Shown here piece after piece: positions 18,653-26,955 of a stretch of 64,000 nucleotides of DNA; position 1 is the stretch's first letter; each line of letters opens with the position of its first letter. The notes beneath the pieces were generated by a model, which saw only the letters and a list, made by a program, of their open reading frames with translations, was not told the DNA's origin and made no database searches. Source of the stretch: JACCZX01 sp038216465 (GTDB taxonomy: Bacteria; Pseudomonadota; Gammaproteobacteria; Burkholderiales; Burkholderiaceae_F); assembly GCA_038216465.1 (NCBI GenBank), contig JBBQQC010000002.1:62001-126000 (forward strand). The letters are read 5' to 3'. A program made the position numbers and the translations under genes.

Positions 18653-19804
18653 ATGAGTGAAACCACGGAACAGCTCCGCGCACCAGCAGAGAGTGTTAAA
18701 CCCACGCGCCGGAAGTTCGTGACGGGTGCCGCCGCGGCCGGGGTTGCGATCGCGGGGTTCCCGATGATCGCCAAATCTCAGTCGCCGATCGTCATCAAGA
18801 TGCAGGGCGCGTGGAGCGCGACCGACATCTTCAACGAGATGGCCGTCGAGTTTGTCAAGCGCGTCAACGAAATGTCGGGCGGCAGGCTGCGTGTCGACTA
18901 TCTGATCGGCGGGGCGGTGGTGAAGGCTTTCGAAGTGACCGACGCGGTCAGCAAGGGCGTCCTCGACGCCGGCCATACCGTGCCGGTGTACTGGTACGGC
19001 AAGTCGAAGGTTGCGTCGCTGTTCGGGTCGGGTCCGATCAACGGTTGCGACGCGCCGCAGACGCTGGCCTGGATTTATCGCGGCGGTGGATTGGCGATGT
19101 ACAACGAGCTGCTGCAGAAGCTCAACCTTAACTATGTCGGCTTCTTCGCGATGCCGATGCCGACGCAGCCGCTCGGCTGGTTCAAGCAGCCGATCACGGA
19201 TGCCGCGCAGCTAAAGGGCCTCAAATACCGCACCGTGGGTCTGGCGGCGGATCTCTTCCAGGAGATGGGCTCGAAGGTGACGCAACTGCCTGGCGGCGAG
19301 ATCATTCCCGCCCTCGAGCGCGGCGTTATCGACGCGTTCGAATTCAACAACCCGACGTCGGACATGCGTTTCGGCGCTCAGGACGTGATCAAGAACTACG
19401 AAATGGGCAGCTTCCACCAGGCGATGGAGTTCTTCGAGATCATCCTGAACAAGAAAAAGTGGGACGCGATGCCGAAGGACTTGCAGGCGATCTGGCAGTA
19501 CAGCGTCGAGGCGGCGTCGCAGTCGAACTACTGGACGGCGATGGACAACTACTCGCGCGATCTGCAAGTGTTGAAAGACAAGCACAAGGTCAACGTGATA
19601 CGCACGCCGAAGTCGGTCTTCCAGGCGCAGCTCGTGGCGTGGGATACGCTCACCAAAAAGCTTTCGGACGAAGATCCGTTCTTCAAGAAGGTGGTTGACT
19701 CGCAGCGCGCGTGGGCCAAGCGCGTCGCGTACTACCATTTCTTCAATGAAGCCGAATACCTAATGGGCTACGAGCACATATTCAAGACCAAGATTTTCGC
19801 GTGA
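18653..19804 (+). CDS. TRAP transporter substrate-binding protein (DctP family)
   Basis: A 383-residue solute receptor. The N-terminus has a Tat-type signal (TRRKFVTGAAAAGVAIAG), so it is exported folded. The mature domain shows DctP-family features: WSATDIFNEMAVEFVKRVNE, GAVVKAFEVTDAVSKGVLD, LKGLKYRTVGLAADLFQ (with the ligand-binding Arg) and PGGEIIPALERGVIDAFEF. The closest type is the alpha-keto acid / aromatic acid receptors. A strong AGAAGGAGA ribosome site precedes the ATG. It is followed by a hairpin terminator/attenuator and the two permease genes. The ligand is probably a carboxylate; the adjacent amidase suggests one released from an amide. Confidence 0.95.
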   Translation: MSETTEQLRAPAESVKPTRRKFVTGAAAAGVAIAGFPMIAKSQSPIVIKMQGAWSATDIFNEMAVEFVKRVNEMSGGRLRVDYLIGGAVVKAFEVTDAVSKGVLDAGHTVPVYWYGKSKVASLFGSGPINGCDAPQTLAWIYRGGGLAMYNELLQKLNLNYVGFFAMPMPTQPLGWFKQPITDAAQLKGLKYRTVGLAADLFQEMGSKVTQLPGGEIIPALERGVIDAFEFNNPTSDMRFGAQDVIKNYEMGSFHQAMEFFEIILNKKKWDAMPKDLQAIWQYSVEAASQSNYWTAMDNYSRDLQVLKDKHKVNVIRTPKSVFQAQLVAWDTLTKKLSDEDPFFKKVVDSQRAWAKRVAYYHFFNEAEYLMGYEHIFKTKIFA

Positions 19805-19837
19805 TCTTCGGGGAATACTGAGAAAAACAAACCGTAT

Positions 19838-19868
19838 GGGGTGGCGCCTGGGTGCCGCCCCTTTTTTT
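19838..19868 (+). terminator. Hairpin terminator/attenuator between TRAP receptor and permease genes
   Basis: An 8-bp stem (GGGGTGGC with GCCGCCCC, one G-T wobble) with an 8-nt loop is followed at once by seven T. It lies between the receptor gene and the small permease gene of the same operon. Partial termination here would yield more receptor than permease, as seen in many binding-protein-dependent systems. Confidence 0.8.
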
Positions 19869-19885
19869 GTTAACGGACCCAAGGC

Positions 19886-20467
19886 ATGGTGAGCAAGCTG
19901 ATTTACGGTGTCGACACGTTGAGCCGGATGGTTGGCCACGCCTTCGCCTGGTGCATCGTCATCCTCACCTTTGGCACCTCGTACGAGGTGTTCGTGCGCT
20001 ATGCGCTGAACAGTCCGACGAGCTGGGCCTTCGACTTCAGCTACCTGATGTACGGCGCCTTGTTCTTCATGGCGGGCGCGTACACGCTGTCGCGCAACGG
20101 CCATGTGCGCGGCGACTTCATCTACCGGATGTGGCGCCCGCGCACGCAGGGGATCGTCGAGCTGTCGCTTTACATCCTGTTCTTTTTTCCCGGCGTGCTC
20201 GCACTCGTGTACGCGGGATCGAGCTACGGCTTCGAGGCCTTCAGGATTCGCGAGGTCAGTGTTAACAGCCCGATCGGCATTCCGATCTGGCAGCTAAAGC
20301 TGCTGATCCCGTTCGGCGCCGGGCTGCTCGCGCTGCAAGGGGTCGCCGAGGTCCTTCGCTGCATCCAGTGCATCCGCGAAAACCGCTGGCCGCCACGCCT
20401 GCACGACGTTGAGGAACTGGAAAAGGTGTTGATCGAGCAACACGCCGCCGCCGAAGCGGCCCAGTAG
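19886..20467 (+). CDS. TRAP transporter small permease subunit (DctQ family)
   Basis: A 193-residue membrane protein with four predicted transmembrane segments (about residues 14-36, 50-70, 92-115, 134-155). It has the DctQ hallmark around the second helix: TSYEVFVRYALNSPTSWAFDFSYLMYG. The C-terminal 30 residues are polar and charged. It forms the membrane complex with the DctM-type protein encoded 10 bp downstream. The start ATG at 19886 lies just after the attenuator hairpin. Length is normal for the family. Confidence 0.94.
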   Translation: MVSKLIYGVDTLSRMVGHAFAWCIVILTFGTSYEVFVRYALNSPTSWAFDFSYLMYGALFFMAGAYTLSRNGHVRGDFIYRMWRPRTQGIVELSLYILFFFPGVLALVYAGSSYGFEAFRIREVSVNSPIGIPIWQLKLLIPFGAGLLALQGVAEVLRCIQCIRENRWPPRLHDVEELEKVLIEQHAAAEAAQ

Positions 20468-20477
20468 GAAGCGCGAG

Positions 20478-21824
20478 ATGAGCGATCCGGTGCTCGCCCT
20501 GGTAATGCTGGGGCTGTTCATATTCATTATTCTGCTGGGCTTCCCGATCGCGTTCACCCTGATGGGAATGGCCGTCGGATTCGGCTTCTACGCGTACTAC
20601 CAGCCCGGCCAGGAGTTTTTCGACAACAGGCTGTTCTACCTGCTGACGCAGAACACCTGGAGCATCATGAGCAACGATGTCCTGGTTGCAGTGCCCCTGT
20701 TCCTGTTCATGGGCTACGTGATCGAACGTTCAAACATCCTCGATCGTCTTTTCTATAGCCTGCAGGTGGCGCTCCGTCATATTCCGGGCTCGCTGGCGGT
20801 TGCAGCGCTTTTGACATGTGCGCTGTTCGCTACTGCAACGGGGATCGTGGGGGCCGTCGTGACGCTGATGGGGTTGCTGGCATTTCCAGTGATGCTCAAG
20901 GCGGGCTACGACGAGCGGCTGTCTGCAGGGGTCATCTGCGCGGGCGGGACGCTTGGCATCCTGATCCCGCCGTCGATCATGCTGATCGTTTATTCGGCTG
21001 CCGCTTCGGTGTCGGTGGTACGGCTGTACGCGGCGGCGATGATCCCGGGGTTTCTGCTCGCTGGGCTTTATGTCGTCTACGTAATCACGCGCGTGGTTAT
21101 CAATCCGAAGCTTGCGCCGAAGCTGCCGGAGGCCGAAAGCAACGTGCCATGGAGCAAGGCGATCCTGCTGCTGGTGCAGGCGTTTGTGCCGCTCGCTGTG
21201 TTGATCCTGGCGGTGCTGGGCTCGATTCTAGGTGGCTTGGCGACGCCGACCGAGGCGGCCGCGGTCGGCGCGCTGGGAAGCCTGTGCCTGGCGGCCGCCT
21301 ACCGGGCGCTCACGTGGCGCCGTCTTCAGGAGGCGGTCTATCTGACCGCGCGTACCTCGGCAATGGTGTGCTTCCTGTTTGTCGGCTCCTGGACCTTCTC
21401 ATCGGTGTTCTCGTATCTCGGCGGCGAAGGAATCATCAAGGACTTCGTGCTCGGACTCGATCTGAACCCCGTGACGTTCCTGATCCTGTCCCAGCTCATC
21501 ATCTTCCTGCTCGGCTGGCCGCTCGAATGGAGCGAGATCATCATCATCTTCGTGCCGATCTTTTTGCCGCTGTTGCCGCATTTCAATGTCGACCCGATGG
21601 TGTTCGGCATCCTGGTGGCGCTGAACCTGCAGACCTCGTTTCTGACGCCGCCGATGGCGATGTCGGCGTACTACCTGAAAGGCATTGCGCCGCCTTCCGT
21701 ACAGCTGTGGACTATTTTCAGGGGCTGCTTCCCGTTCCTCGGCCTGGTGTTCGTCACCATGATTCTGGTGTACTTGTTCCCGCCGCTGATGTCCTGGCTG
21801 CCCGACGTCATCTACGGAAGGTGA
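20478..21824 (+). CDS. TRAP transporter large permease subunit (DctM family)
   Basis: A 448-residue polytopic protein with about twelve hydrophobic segments. Family marks include AALLTCALFATATGIVGAVV, the ICAGGTLGILIPPS motif and GSILGGLATPTEAAAVGALG, plus LTPPMAMSAYYLKG near the end. It drives sodium-coupled uptake of the solute presented by the receptor protein. The gene is 10 bp after the small permease gene. Its last codons AGG-TGA supply the ribosome-binding region for the amidase gene, so the two overlap or abut, indicating one operon. Confidence 0.96.
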   Translation: MSDPVLALVMLGLFIFIILLGFPIAFTLMGMAVGFGFYAYYQPGQEFFDNRLFYLLTQNTWSIMSNDVLVAVPLFLFMGYVIERSNILDRLFYSLQVALRHIPGSLAVAALLTCALFATATGIVGAVVTLMGLLAFPVMLKAGYDERLSAGVICAGGTLGILIPPSIMLIVYSAAASVSVVRLYAAAMIPGFLLAGLYVVYVITRVVINPKLAPKLPEAESNVPWSKAILLLVQAFVPLAVLILAVLGSILGGLATPTEAAAVGALGSLCLAAAYRALTWRRLQEAVYLTARTSAMVCFLFVGSWTFSSVFSYLGGEGIIKDFVLGLDLNPVTFLILSQLIIFLLGWPLEWSEIIIIFVPIFLPLLPHFNVDPMVFGILVALNLQTSFLTPPMAMSAYYLKGIAPPSVQLWTIFRGCFPFLGLVFVTMILVYLFPPLMSWLPDVIYGR

Positions 21825-21829
21825 GCAGC

Positions 21830-23164
21830 GTGGATGCGCCCCAACTGAATTGGCTGAGTGCAACCGACATGGCGCGGGCGATCCGCGACGGCGCGATCAG
21901 TTCCGAGCAGGTGGTCGAGGCATGCCTCGCATGCGTGCGCGATACCGAACCCGCCGTGCAAGCGTGGCAGTTCCTCGATCGCGAGCATGCGCTCGCGCAG
22001 GCCCGCGCGCGCGACCAGGACCGCGGTGCGGGGCAAGCGACCGGCCCATTGCACGGCGTGCCGGTCGGCATCAAGGACATCTTCGACACCTGCGACATGC
22101 CGACCGAAGACGGCAGCGTTTTGCATGCCGGGCGTACACCCGGTTATGACGCGACCGTGGTCGCAATGCTGCGCGCCGCGGGCGCTGTCATTATGGGCAA
22201 GACGGTGACGACCGAATTCGCAACGTATGCCCCCGGCAAGACGCGCAATCCACACCATGCCGAGCACACTCCCGGCGGCTCCTCCAGCGGCTCGGCTGCG
22301 GCCGTCGCCGCGGGCATGGTGCCACTCGCGGTCGGCAGCCAGACCAACGGCTCGGTCATCCGCCCCGCTTCATATTGTGGCGTCTATGGGTTCAAGCCGA
22401 CGCACGGACTGATTCCGCGTCACGGCATTCTGAAACTGTCGCGCACACTCGACCAGGTCGGGCTGTTCGCACGCACGCTCGACGATATCGCGCTGCTCGC
22501 CGAAGCGGTCACCGGATACGACGAGCGCGATCCCGATACGCGCCCCTGCGCGCGCATCCCATTCGTTCAGATTGCGGCAGAGGAGCCGCCTTTTGCCCCT
22601 CGCTTCGCGTTCGTGAAGACGCCGGTGTGGGAGCGTGCGACGGACGAGAGTCGCGAAGCATTTGCCGAGCTTGCCGAAATGCTGGGCGACGAGTGCGAGC
22701 AATACCAGCTGCCCGAGCTTTGGCGCGAGGCGTGGGATTGGCACCGGACGATCATGGAAGCGGAGATGGCGGCAAATCTCGACCTCGAGTGGCAACAGGG
22801 ACGCGATCGCCTGTCGGCGTCGCTGCGAGAGCAGCTCACACGCGGACGCGACGTGCGAGCGCTCGACTACCAGAAGGCCGTCGCCCGAATTGCGCTGCTG
22901 AACCAGGGAATGGAGGAGCTGTTCTCGCGCTACGACGCGGTGCTGACGCCGGCTGCGCCCGGCGTCGCGCCCAAATTGGCAACGACCGGTGATCCTGTCT
23001 TTTGCACACTCTGGACGTTGTGCGGAATGCCTGCGGCGAGCTTGCCGCTGATGAAGGGCGCGAACGGACTTCCGCTCGGTGTGCAACTGGTGGGCCGCCG
23101 TGGTGGCGATGCGCGCCTGCTGCGCACCGCGCGCTGGCTCGCTGCCCGGGCTCAGGCAGTTTGA
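21830..23164 (+). CDS. Amidase signature family hydrolase
   Basis: A 444-residue amidase that hydrolyses amide bonds with a Ser-cisSer-Lys triad. The Lys is in PVGIKDIFD (about residue 81), the cis-Ser in PGGSSSGSAAAV (about 150) and the nucleophile Ser in TNGSVIRPAS (about 174). I start at the GTG at 21830 because GGAAGG ends 8 bp before it; a GTG at 21821 is the alternative. The same frame stays open far upstream inside dctM, but that part is a shadow. Position within the TRAP operon suggests it acts on the imported compound or generates an internal acid from it. Confidence 0.93.
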   Translation: MDAPQLNWLSATDMARAIRDGAISSEQVVEACLACVRDTEPAVQAWQFLDREHALAQARARDQDRGAGQATGPLHGVPVGIKDIFDTCDMPTEDGSVLHAGRTPGYDATVVAMLRAAGAVIMGKTVTTEFATYAPGKTRNPHHAEHTPGGSSSGSAAAVAAGMVPLAVGSQTNGSVIRPASYCGVYGFKPTHGLIPRHGILKLSRTLDQVGLFARTLDDIALLAEAVTGYDERDPDTRPCARIPFVQIAAEEPPFAPRFAFVKTPVWERATDESREAFAELAEMLGDECEQYQLPELWREAWDWHRTIMEAEMAANLDLEWQQGRDRLSASLREQLTRGRDVRALDYQKAVARIALLNQGMEELFSRYDAVLTPAAPGVAPKLATTGDPVFCTLWTLCGMPAASLPLMKGANGLPLGVQLVGRRGGDARLLRTARWLAARAQAV

Positions 23165-23187
23165 AAGACGGAACAGGACAGCGAACC

Positions 23188-23355
23188 ATGCCGATCAAGA
23201 TTCTTGCAGCCGTCATCGCGATCGCGCTGATGGTCGCCTACGTCAGTCCGACGGTGTTCAAGTTGAAGGATATCCCGCTGGCAGTGGTCGTTCTGATAGG
23301 CGTCGGCATGATGTTGCTCGACCTCTGGCAATCGCTGCAGTCGAAGGACGATTGA
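23188..23355 (+). CDS. Small two-helix membrane protein
   Basis: A 55-residue protein starting at an ATG 23 bp after the amidase stop. Nearly all of it is hydrophobic, in two segments (about residues 3-22 and 29-47) separated by a short charged turn (KLKDIP) and ending in a charged tail SKDD. This is a hairpin membrane topology. Codon use resembles neighbouring genes and it lies in the same direction as both the TRAP cassette and trkA. I do not recognise a family. It could be a TRAP accessory or a partner of the Trk potassium system. Confidence 0.6.
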   Translation: MPIKILAAVIAIALMVAYVSPTVFKLKDIPLAVVVLIGVGMMLLDLWQSLQSKDD

Positions 23356-23407
23356 TCCTGACACGATGCCGCGATGCCGGTAACTGTCCACCGCGCGCGT
23401 TGCCTGC

Positions 23408-24820
23408 ATGAAGATCATCATTATCGGTGCTGGGCGTGTCGGCACCTCGGTGGCCGAGGCGCTGGTCTCTGAAGCCAACGACATCACCGTAGTCGACACC
23501 GACGGCGCGCGGGTCGCCGAACTTCAATCAAGGTTTGATCTGCGCGGGCTGGTCGGCAACGCCGCTCTGCCCTCGACATTGCGCGCAGCTGGAGCTGAAG
23601 ACGCCGATATCCTGATCGCGGTCACCGCATTCGACGAAACCAATTTGGTTGCGTGCAAGATTGCGGCCGATCTGTACAACATCCCAACGCGTATCGCGCG
23701 TGTGCGCAACACCGAGCTGCAGCAGCATCCAAAGCTGATCGGCGAAGGCGGCTTCGGCGCTACGCACGTGATTTTTCCCGAGCAGACGGTGACCGACTAC
23801 CTATTGAAGCTGGTCGATTTTCCGGAGGCTTTGCAGGTGCTCGAATTCGCCGACGGCCGTGCCAGCCTGATCGCGGTGCGCGCGTTTGCGGGAGGACCGT
23901 TGGTTTCGCATCCAATCAAGGAATTGCGCCGACATATTCCTAATGTGGACACGCGGATCGTCGCGTTGTTTCGCGACGATGCGAGCGTGCGAGTCGATGG
24001 TGACACCATGATTCAGCCCGGCGACGAAGTGTTCTTCCTCGCTGCGTCGCGCGATGTACGTGCTGTGATGAACGAGCTGCGCCGGATGGATCGGCCAGTG
24101 CGAAGAGTGATGATTGCGGGCGGCGGCAACATAGGTCTGCGCCTCGCACGCGCGCTTTATACGGGCGAGGGTCTTGATGTCGCCGAACGGTGCAGCGTGA
24201 AGATCATAGAGAGCAACAAGCGGCGCGCCGAGTATCTGGCGGAGCAAGTCCCGGCCGGCGTGCTCGTGCTGTTAGGCGACGGTACCGACGAAGACTTGTT
24301 GACGCAGGAGGGCGTGCAGGATGTGGACTTGTTTGTTGCGCTGACCAACGACGACGAGAACAACATCATGAGCTCGCTGCTCGCCAAACGGCTCGGCGCA
24401 CGTAGGGTGATCGCGTTGATCAATCGAAAGAGCTACGGCGACTTGATGCAGGGCGGCCAGATCGATATCGCGATTTCGCCGTCGTATGTAACGATGTCCG
24501 GGTTGTTGCGCTTTGTACGTCGCGGCGATGTGGTCGTAGCCCATACGCTGCGACGTGCTGCCGCCGAAGCGCTCGAGTTGATCGTGCACGGTGATGCGCG
24601 AAGTTCACGCGTCATCGGCAAGACGATTGATCAGATCGACATGCCACGCGGCGCCATTATCGGCGCCATCGTGCGCGGGCGCGGCGATCAGGCGCAGGTT
24701 CTAATGGCGCATCACGATGTTGCGATTCAGGCAGAAGATCACTTGATTTTGTTCGTCGAGAACAAGCGCATCATTCCGAAAGTCGAGAAGCTGTTTTCGG
24801 TCGGCGCCGGGTTCCTCTGA
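23408..24820 (+). CDS. trkA: Trk potassium transporter regulatory subunit TrkA
   Basis: A 470-residue cytoplasmic protein with two tandem RCK units. Each Rossmann NAD-binding core starts with a glycine-rich turn: IIIGAGRVGTSVAEAL at residue 2 and MIAGGGNIGLRLARAL at about 236. Each is followed by a TrkA-C ligand domain. The first unit has the expected VVDTDGARVAELQ acidic residue and VTAFDETNLVAC. TrkA gates the TrkH potassium channel in response to nucleotides. trkH follows 153 bp downstream, so the pair is complete. Length is normal. Confidence 0.97.
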   Translation: MKIIIIGAGRVGTSVAEALVSEANDITVVDTDGARVAELQSRFDLRGLVGNAALPSTLRAAGAEDADILIAVTAFDETNLVACKIAADLYNIPTRIARVRNTELQQHPKLIGEGGFGATHVIFPEQTVTDYLLKLVDFPEALQVLEFADGRASLIAVRAFAGGPLVSHPIKELRRHIPNVDTRIVALFRDDASVRVDGDTMIQPGDEVFFLAASRDVRAVMNELRRMDRPVRRVMIAGGGNIGLRLARALYTGEGLDVAERCSVKIIESNKRRAEYLAEQVPAGVLVLLGDGTDEDLLTQEGVQDVDLFVALTNDDENNIMSSLLAKRLGARRVIALINRKSYGDLMQGGQIDIAISPSYVTMSGLLRFVRRGDVVVAHTLRRAAAEALELIVHGDARSSRVIGKTIDQIDMPRGAIIGAIVRGRGDQAQVLMAHHDVAIQAEDHLILFVENKRIIPKVEKLFSVGAGFL

Positions 24821-24973
24821 AGCAGCTAGATGCGGCGTTGATGCAGCGCAATCGGAGGCGCCCATAGCGATATTTGCCGGCTCGGGTTGTAACGTCGCCG
24901 CTTTCTTCTGCGGCATTTTCATTCGCGCCTTCCACGCCGCTGCATCGACGAGGCCACCGGGCGATCGTTCGCG

Positions 24974-26443
24974 ATGAACGCATTTGCGCGCTCGACTCTT
25001 CCGGTCTTAAACGTCCTTGGCCACGTCGTGATGATATTTGCGTCCATGTTCTGTGTGCCGCTCGCCTTTGCGATCGTCGGGCAAGATGGGGCGGAAAGCG
25101 CTTTCGGGCTTGCGCTGGTGGCGACCTTTGGCTGCGGTCTCGCGCTGCTACTGATTACGCGGCGGTTTCGCCGCGAGCTGCAGGTGCGCGACGGCTTTTT
25201 GCTGGTTACTTTGGTGTGGACCGCTTTGCCGGCGTTCGCCACGCTGCCATTGCTGCTGCAGTTGCCCGATCTGTCGTTCACCGGCGCGTACTTCGAGTCG
25301 ATGTCTGCCATTACGACGACCGGAGCCACCGTGCTTACTGGTCTTGATCAGTTGAAGCTGTCGATCAACGTGTGGCGCCATTTGTTGCAGTGGCTAGGCG
25401 GCATGGGAATCCTGGTGTTGGCCGTTGCGATTCTGCCGTTGCTCGGAGTCGGCGGCGCTCAGGTTTTCAAGGCGGAGACGGCCGGTCCGCTGAAGGAGGG
25501 AAAGCTCACACCGCGCATTGCCGACACCGCCAAAGCGCTGTATGGCGTTTATCTGACTTTGTCGATTGCCTGCTTTTTCGTCTATAGCTGGGCTGGCATG
25601 AGTTGGAGCGATGCGTTCATGCACATGTGCTCGACGATGAGTCTGGGCGGCTTCTCGTCGCACGACGCGAGCTTCGCATACTGGAACTCGCCTCGAATCG
25701 AATACGCCGCTGTGGTCTTCATGATCATCGCGGGATTCAATTTTTCAATGCATTTTCTGGCGTGGCGGCGCCGCTCACCGCTGGTATATGTTCGCGATCC
25801 AGAGAGCCGGGCATTTGTTTTCACCGTACTGGCAGCATCGTTGCTGGTCGCGGCGGTTCTTCTCGCGCGCGACGTCTACTCGGACTGGCCCACCGCATTG
25901 CGTTTCGCACTTTTCAACACGGTCTCGTTAGCCACCACGACAGGTTACGCAAATACCGACTACAACCAGTGGCCAATCTTTGCACCGCTACTGATGCTTT
26001 TTCTGACGTCTTTTGCAACATGCGCGGGGTCCACCGGCGGTGGCATCAAGATGATTCGCGGCCTGATCCTGTTAAAGCAGGCGCGGCGCGAGATGATCCG
26101 CATCTTGCATCCGCGTTCGATGAACCCGGTATGCGTCGGCGACAGGGTGATCGAAAACAACGTGATCTTTGCCGTCCTTGCATTCATGCTGGTTTACGGT
26201 GGTTCCATCATCGCTTGTACCTTTCTTTTGCTGCTCTCAGGCCTGGACGCAACGACCGCTTTCACCGCGGTTGTCGCCAGCATCAACAACACCGGCCCCG
26301 GATTGAATCAGGTCGGTCCGGCGTCCAATTTTGGCGTGCTGAACGATTTTGAAAAATGGGTCTGCATCTTTGCAATGCTGATCGGTCGACTGGAACTATT
26401 TTCGGTGCTGGTCCTGCTGACCCCCGGCTTTTGGCGCCGATAG
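24974..26443 (+). CDS. trkH: Trk potassium uptake protein TrkH
   Basis: A 489-residue polytopic membrane protein forming the potassium pore. The four pseudo-repeat selectivity loops can be followed: SAITTTGATVLTG, CSTMSLGGFSSHD, SLATTTGYANTDY, and ASINNTGPGLNQ. The GSTGGGIKMIRGLILLKQ segment is the intramembrane loop region typical of TrkH. It works with TrkA, encoded just upstream on the same strand. The start at 24974 gives a short cytoplasmic N-terminus before the first helix. Length fits the family. Confidence 0.96.
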   Translation: MNAFARSTLPVLNVLGHVVMIFASMFCVPLAFAIVGQDGAESAFGLALVATFGCGLALLLITRRFRRELQVRDGFLLVTLVWTALPAFATLPLLLQLPDLSFTGAYFESMSAITTTGATVLTGLDQLKLSINVWRHLLQWLGGMGILVLAVAILPLLGVGGAQVFKAETAGPLKEGKLTPRIADTAKALYGVYLTLSIACFFVYSWAGMSWSDAFMHMCSTMSLGGFSSHDASFAYWNSPRIEYAAVVFMIIAGFNFSMHFLAWRRRSPLVYVRDPESRAFVFTVLAASLLVAAVLLARDVYSDWPTALRFALFNTVSLATTTGYANTDYNQWPIFAPLLMLFLTSFATCAGSTGGGIKMIRGLILLKQARREMIRILHPRSMNPVCVGDRVIENNVIFAVLAFMLVYGGSIIACTFLLLLSGLDATTAFTAVVASINNTGPGLNQVGPASNFGVLNDFEKWVCIFAMLIGRLELFSVLVLLTPGFWRR

Positions 26444-26562
26444 CTCCAGCGAAGTCAGTAATTGCTTTTGGCGATAGCCGCCTGCGCCAACATTCCTGTC
26501 TTAGCGCTTGATTCTGGCGGCGGGGTACCGATATTTGCAGGTATCCATCCGGAAGGATCAGC

Positions 26563-26826
26563 ATGGCCGTCACGATGATCTACAACAGCCCGCAGTTCTG
26601 CGTTTTCGAGTTCGAAGGCGCGGCGCTGGCCGGCAGTCGCGAAGTCGGCGGCTTCGAAATCATGGACAAGCATCTGCGCAAGGAGATTTTCCTGGGCGGC
26701 GAAAACGCCGCCGCGTTTCGCAAAAGCGTGCAGGAGCTGATCGAGCAGGGTCCGACTTCCGACCAGGTCGACGAGTTTTTGCAGGGGTTCTCGGGGTTGA
26801 TGCATCAGCCCGTGGTTTTGCACTAG
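26563..26826 (+). CDS. DUF3567 family protein
   Basis: An 87-residue acidic protein recognised as DUF3567, a family largely confined to betaproteobacteria. It begins MAVTMIYNSPQFCVFEFEG and has the conserved FEIMDKHLRKEIFLGGENAAAFRKSV segment in two adjacent helices (residues about 30-55), followed by a short helical end. No catalytic motif is visible and its function is unknown. A good GGAAGGA ribosome site lies upstream. It stands alone between trkH and the GMC oxidoreductase gene. Confidence 0.9.
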   Translation: MAVTMIYNSPQFCVFEFEGAALAGSREVGGFEIMDKHLRKEIFLGGENAAAFRKSVQELIEQGPTSDQVDEFLQGFSGLMHQPVVLH

Positions 26827-26888
26827 TCTTCTTCCCATCCGAAGTCGAGGAAAGGTTCTAGCCGGTCGCTCGGCACCAGAAGCCTCAG

Positions 26889-26927
26889 GCGCGAGAATGC
26901 GTCTCGCGCGAGCCTCCGACGGCTCGC
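26889..26927. repeat. Two adjoining perfect inverted repeats
   Basis: GCGCGAGA-ATGCG-TCTCGCGC (26889-26909) is directly joined, sharing two bases, to GCGAGCC-TCCGAC-GGCTCGC (26908-26927). Both can form stable hairpins, and they cannot form fully at once. They lie in the 129-bp gap between the DUF3567 and GMC genes. No T-run follows, so they are not a classical terminator; they may stabilise the upstream mRNA or be a short dispersed repeat. Confidence 0.6.
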
Positions 26928-26955
26928 TCTTCACGCCCACACCTTGCGCGCACTC

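Noticed and set aside
20816..21829. Upstream extension of the amidase frame giving a 782-residue protein
   Set aside because: The extension lies inside dctM in another frame and has no domain; the amidase begins naturally at 21830 with a ribosome site.
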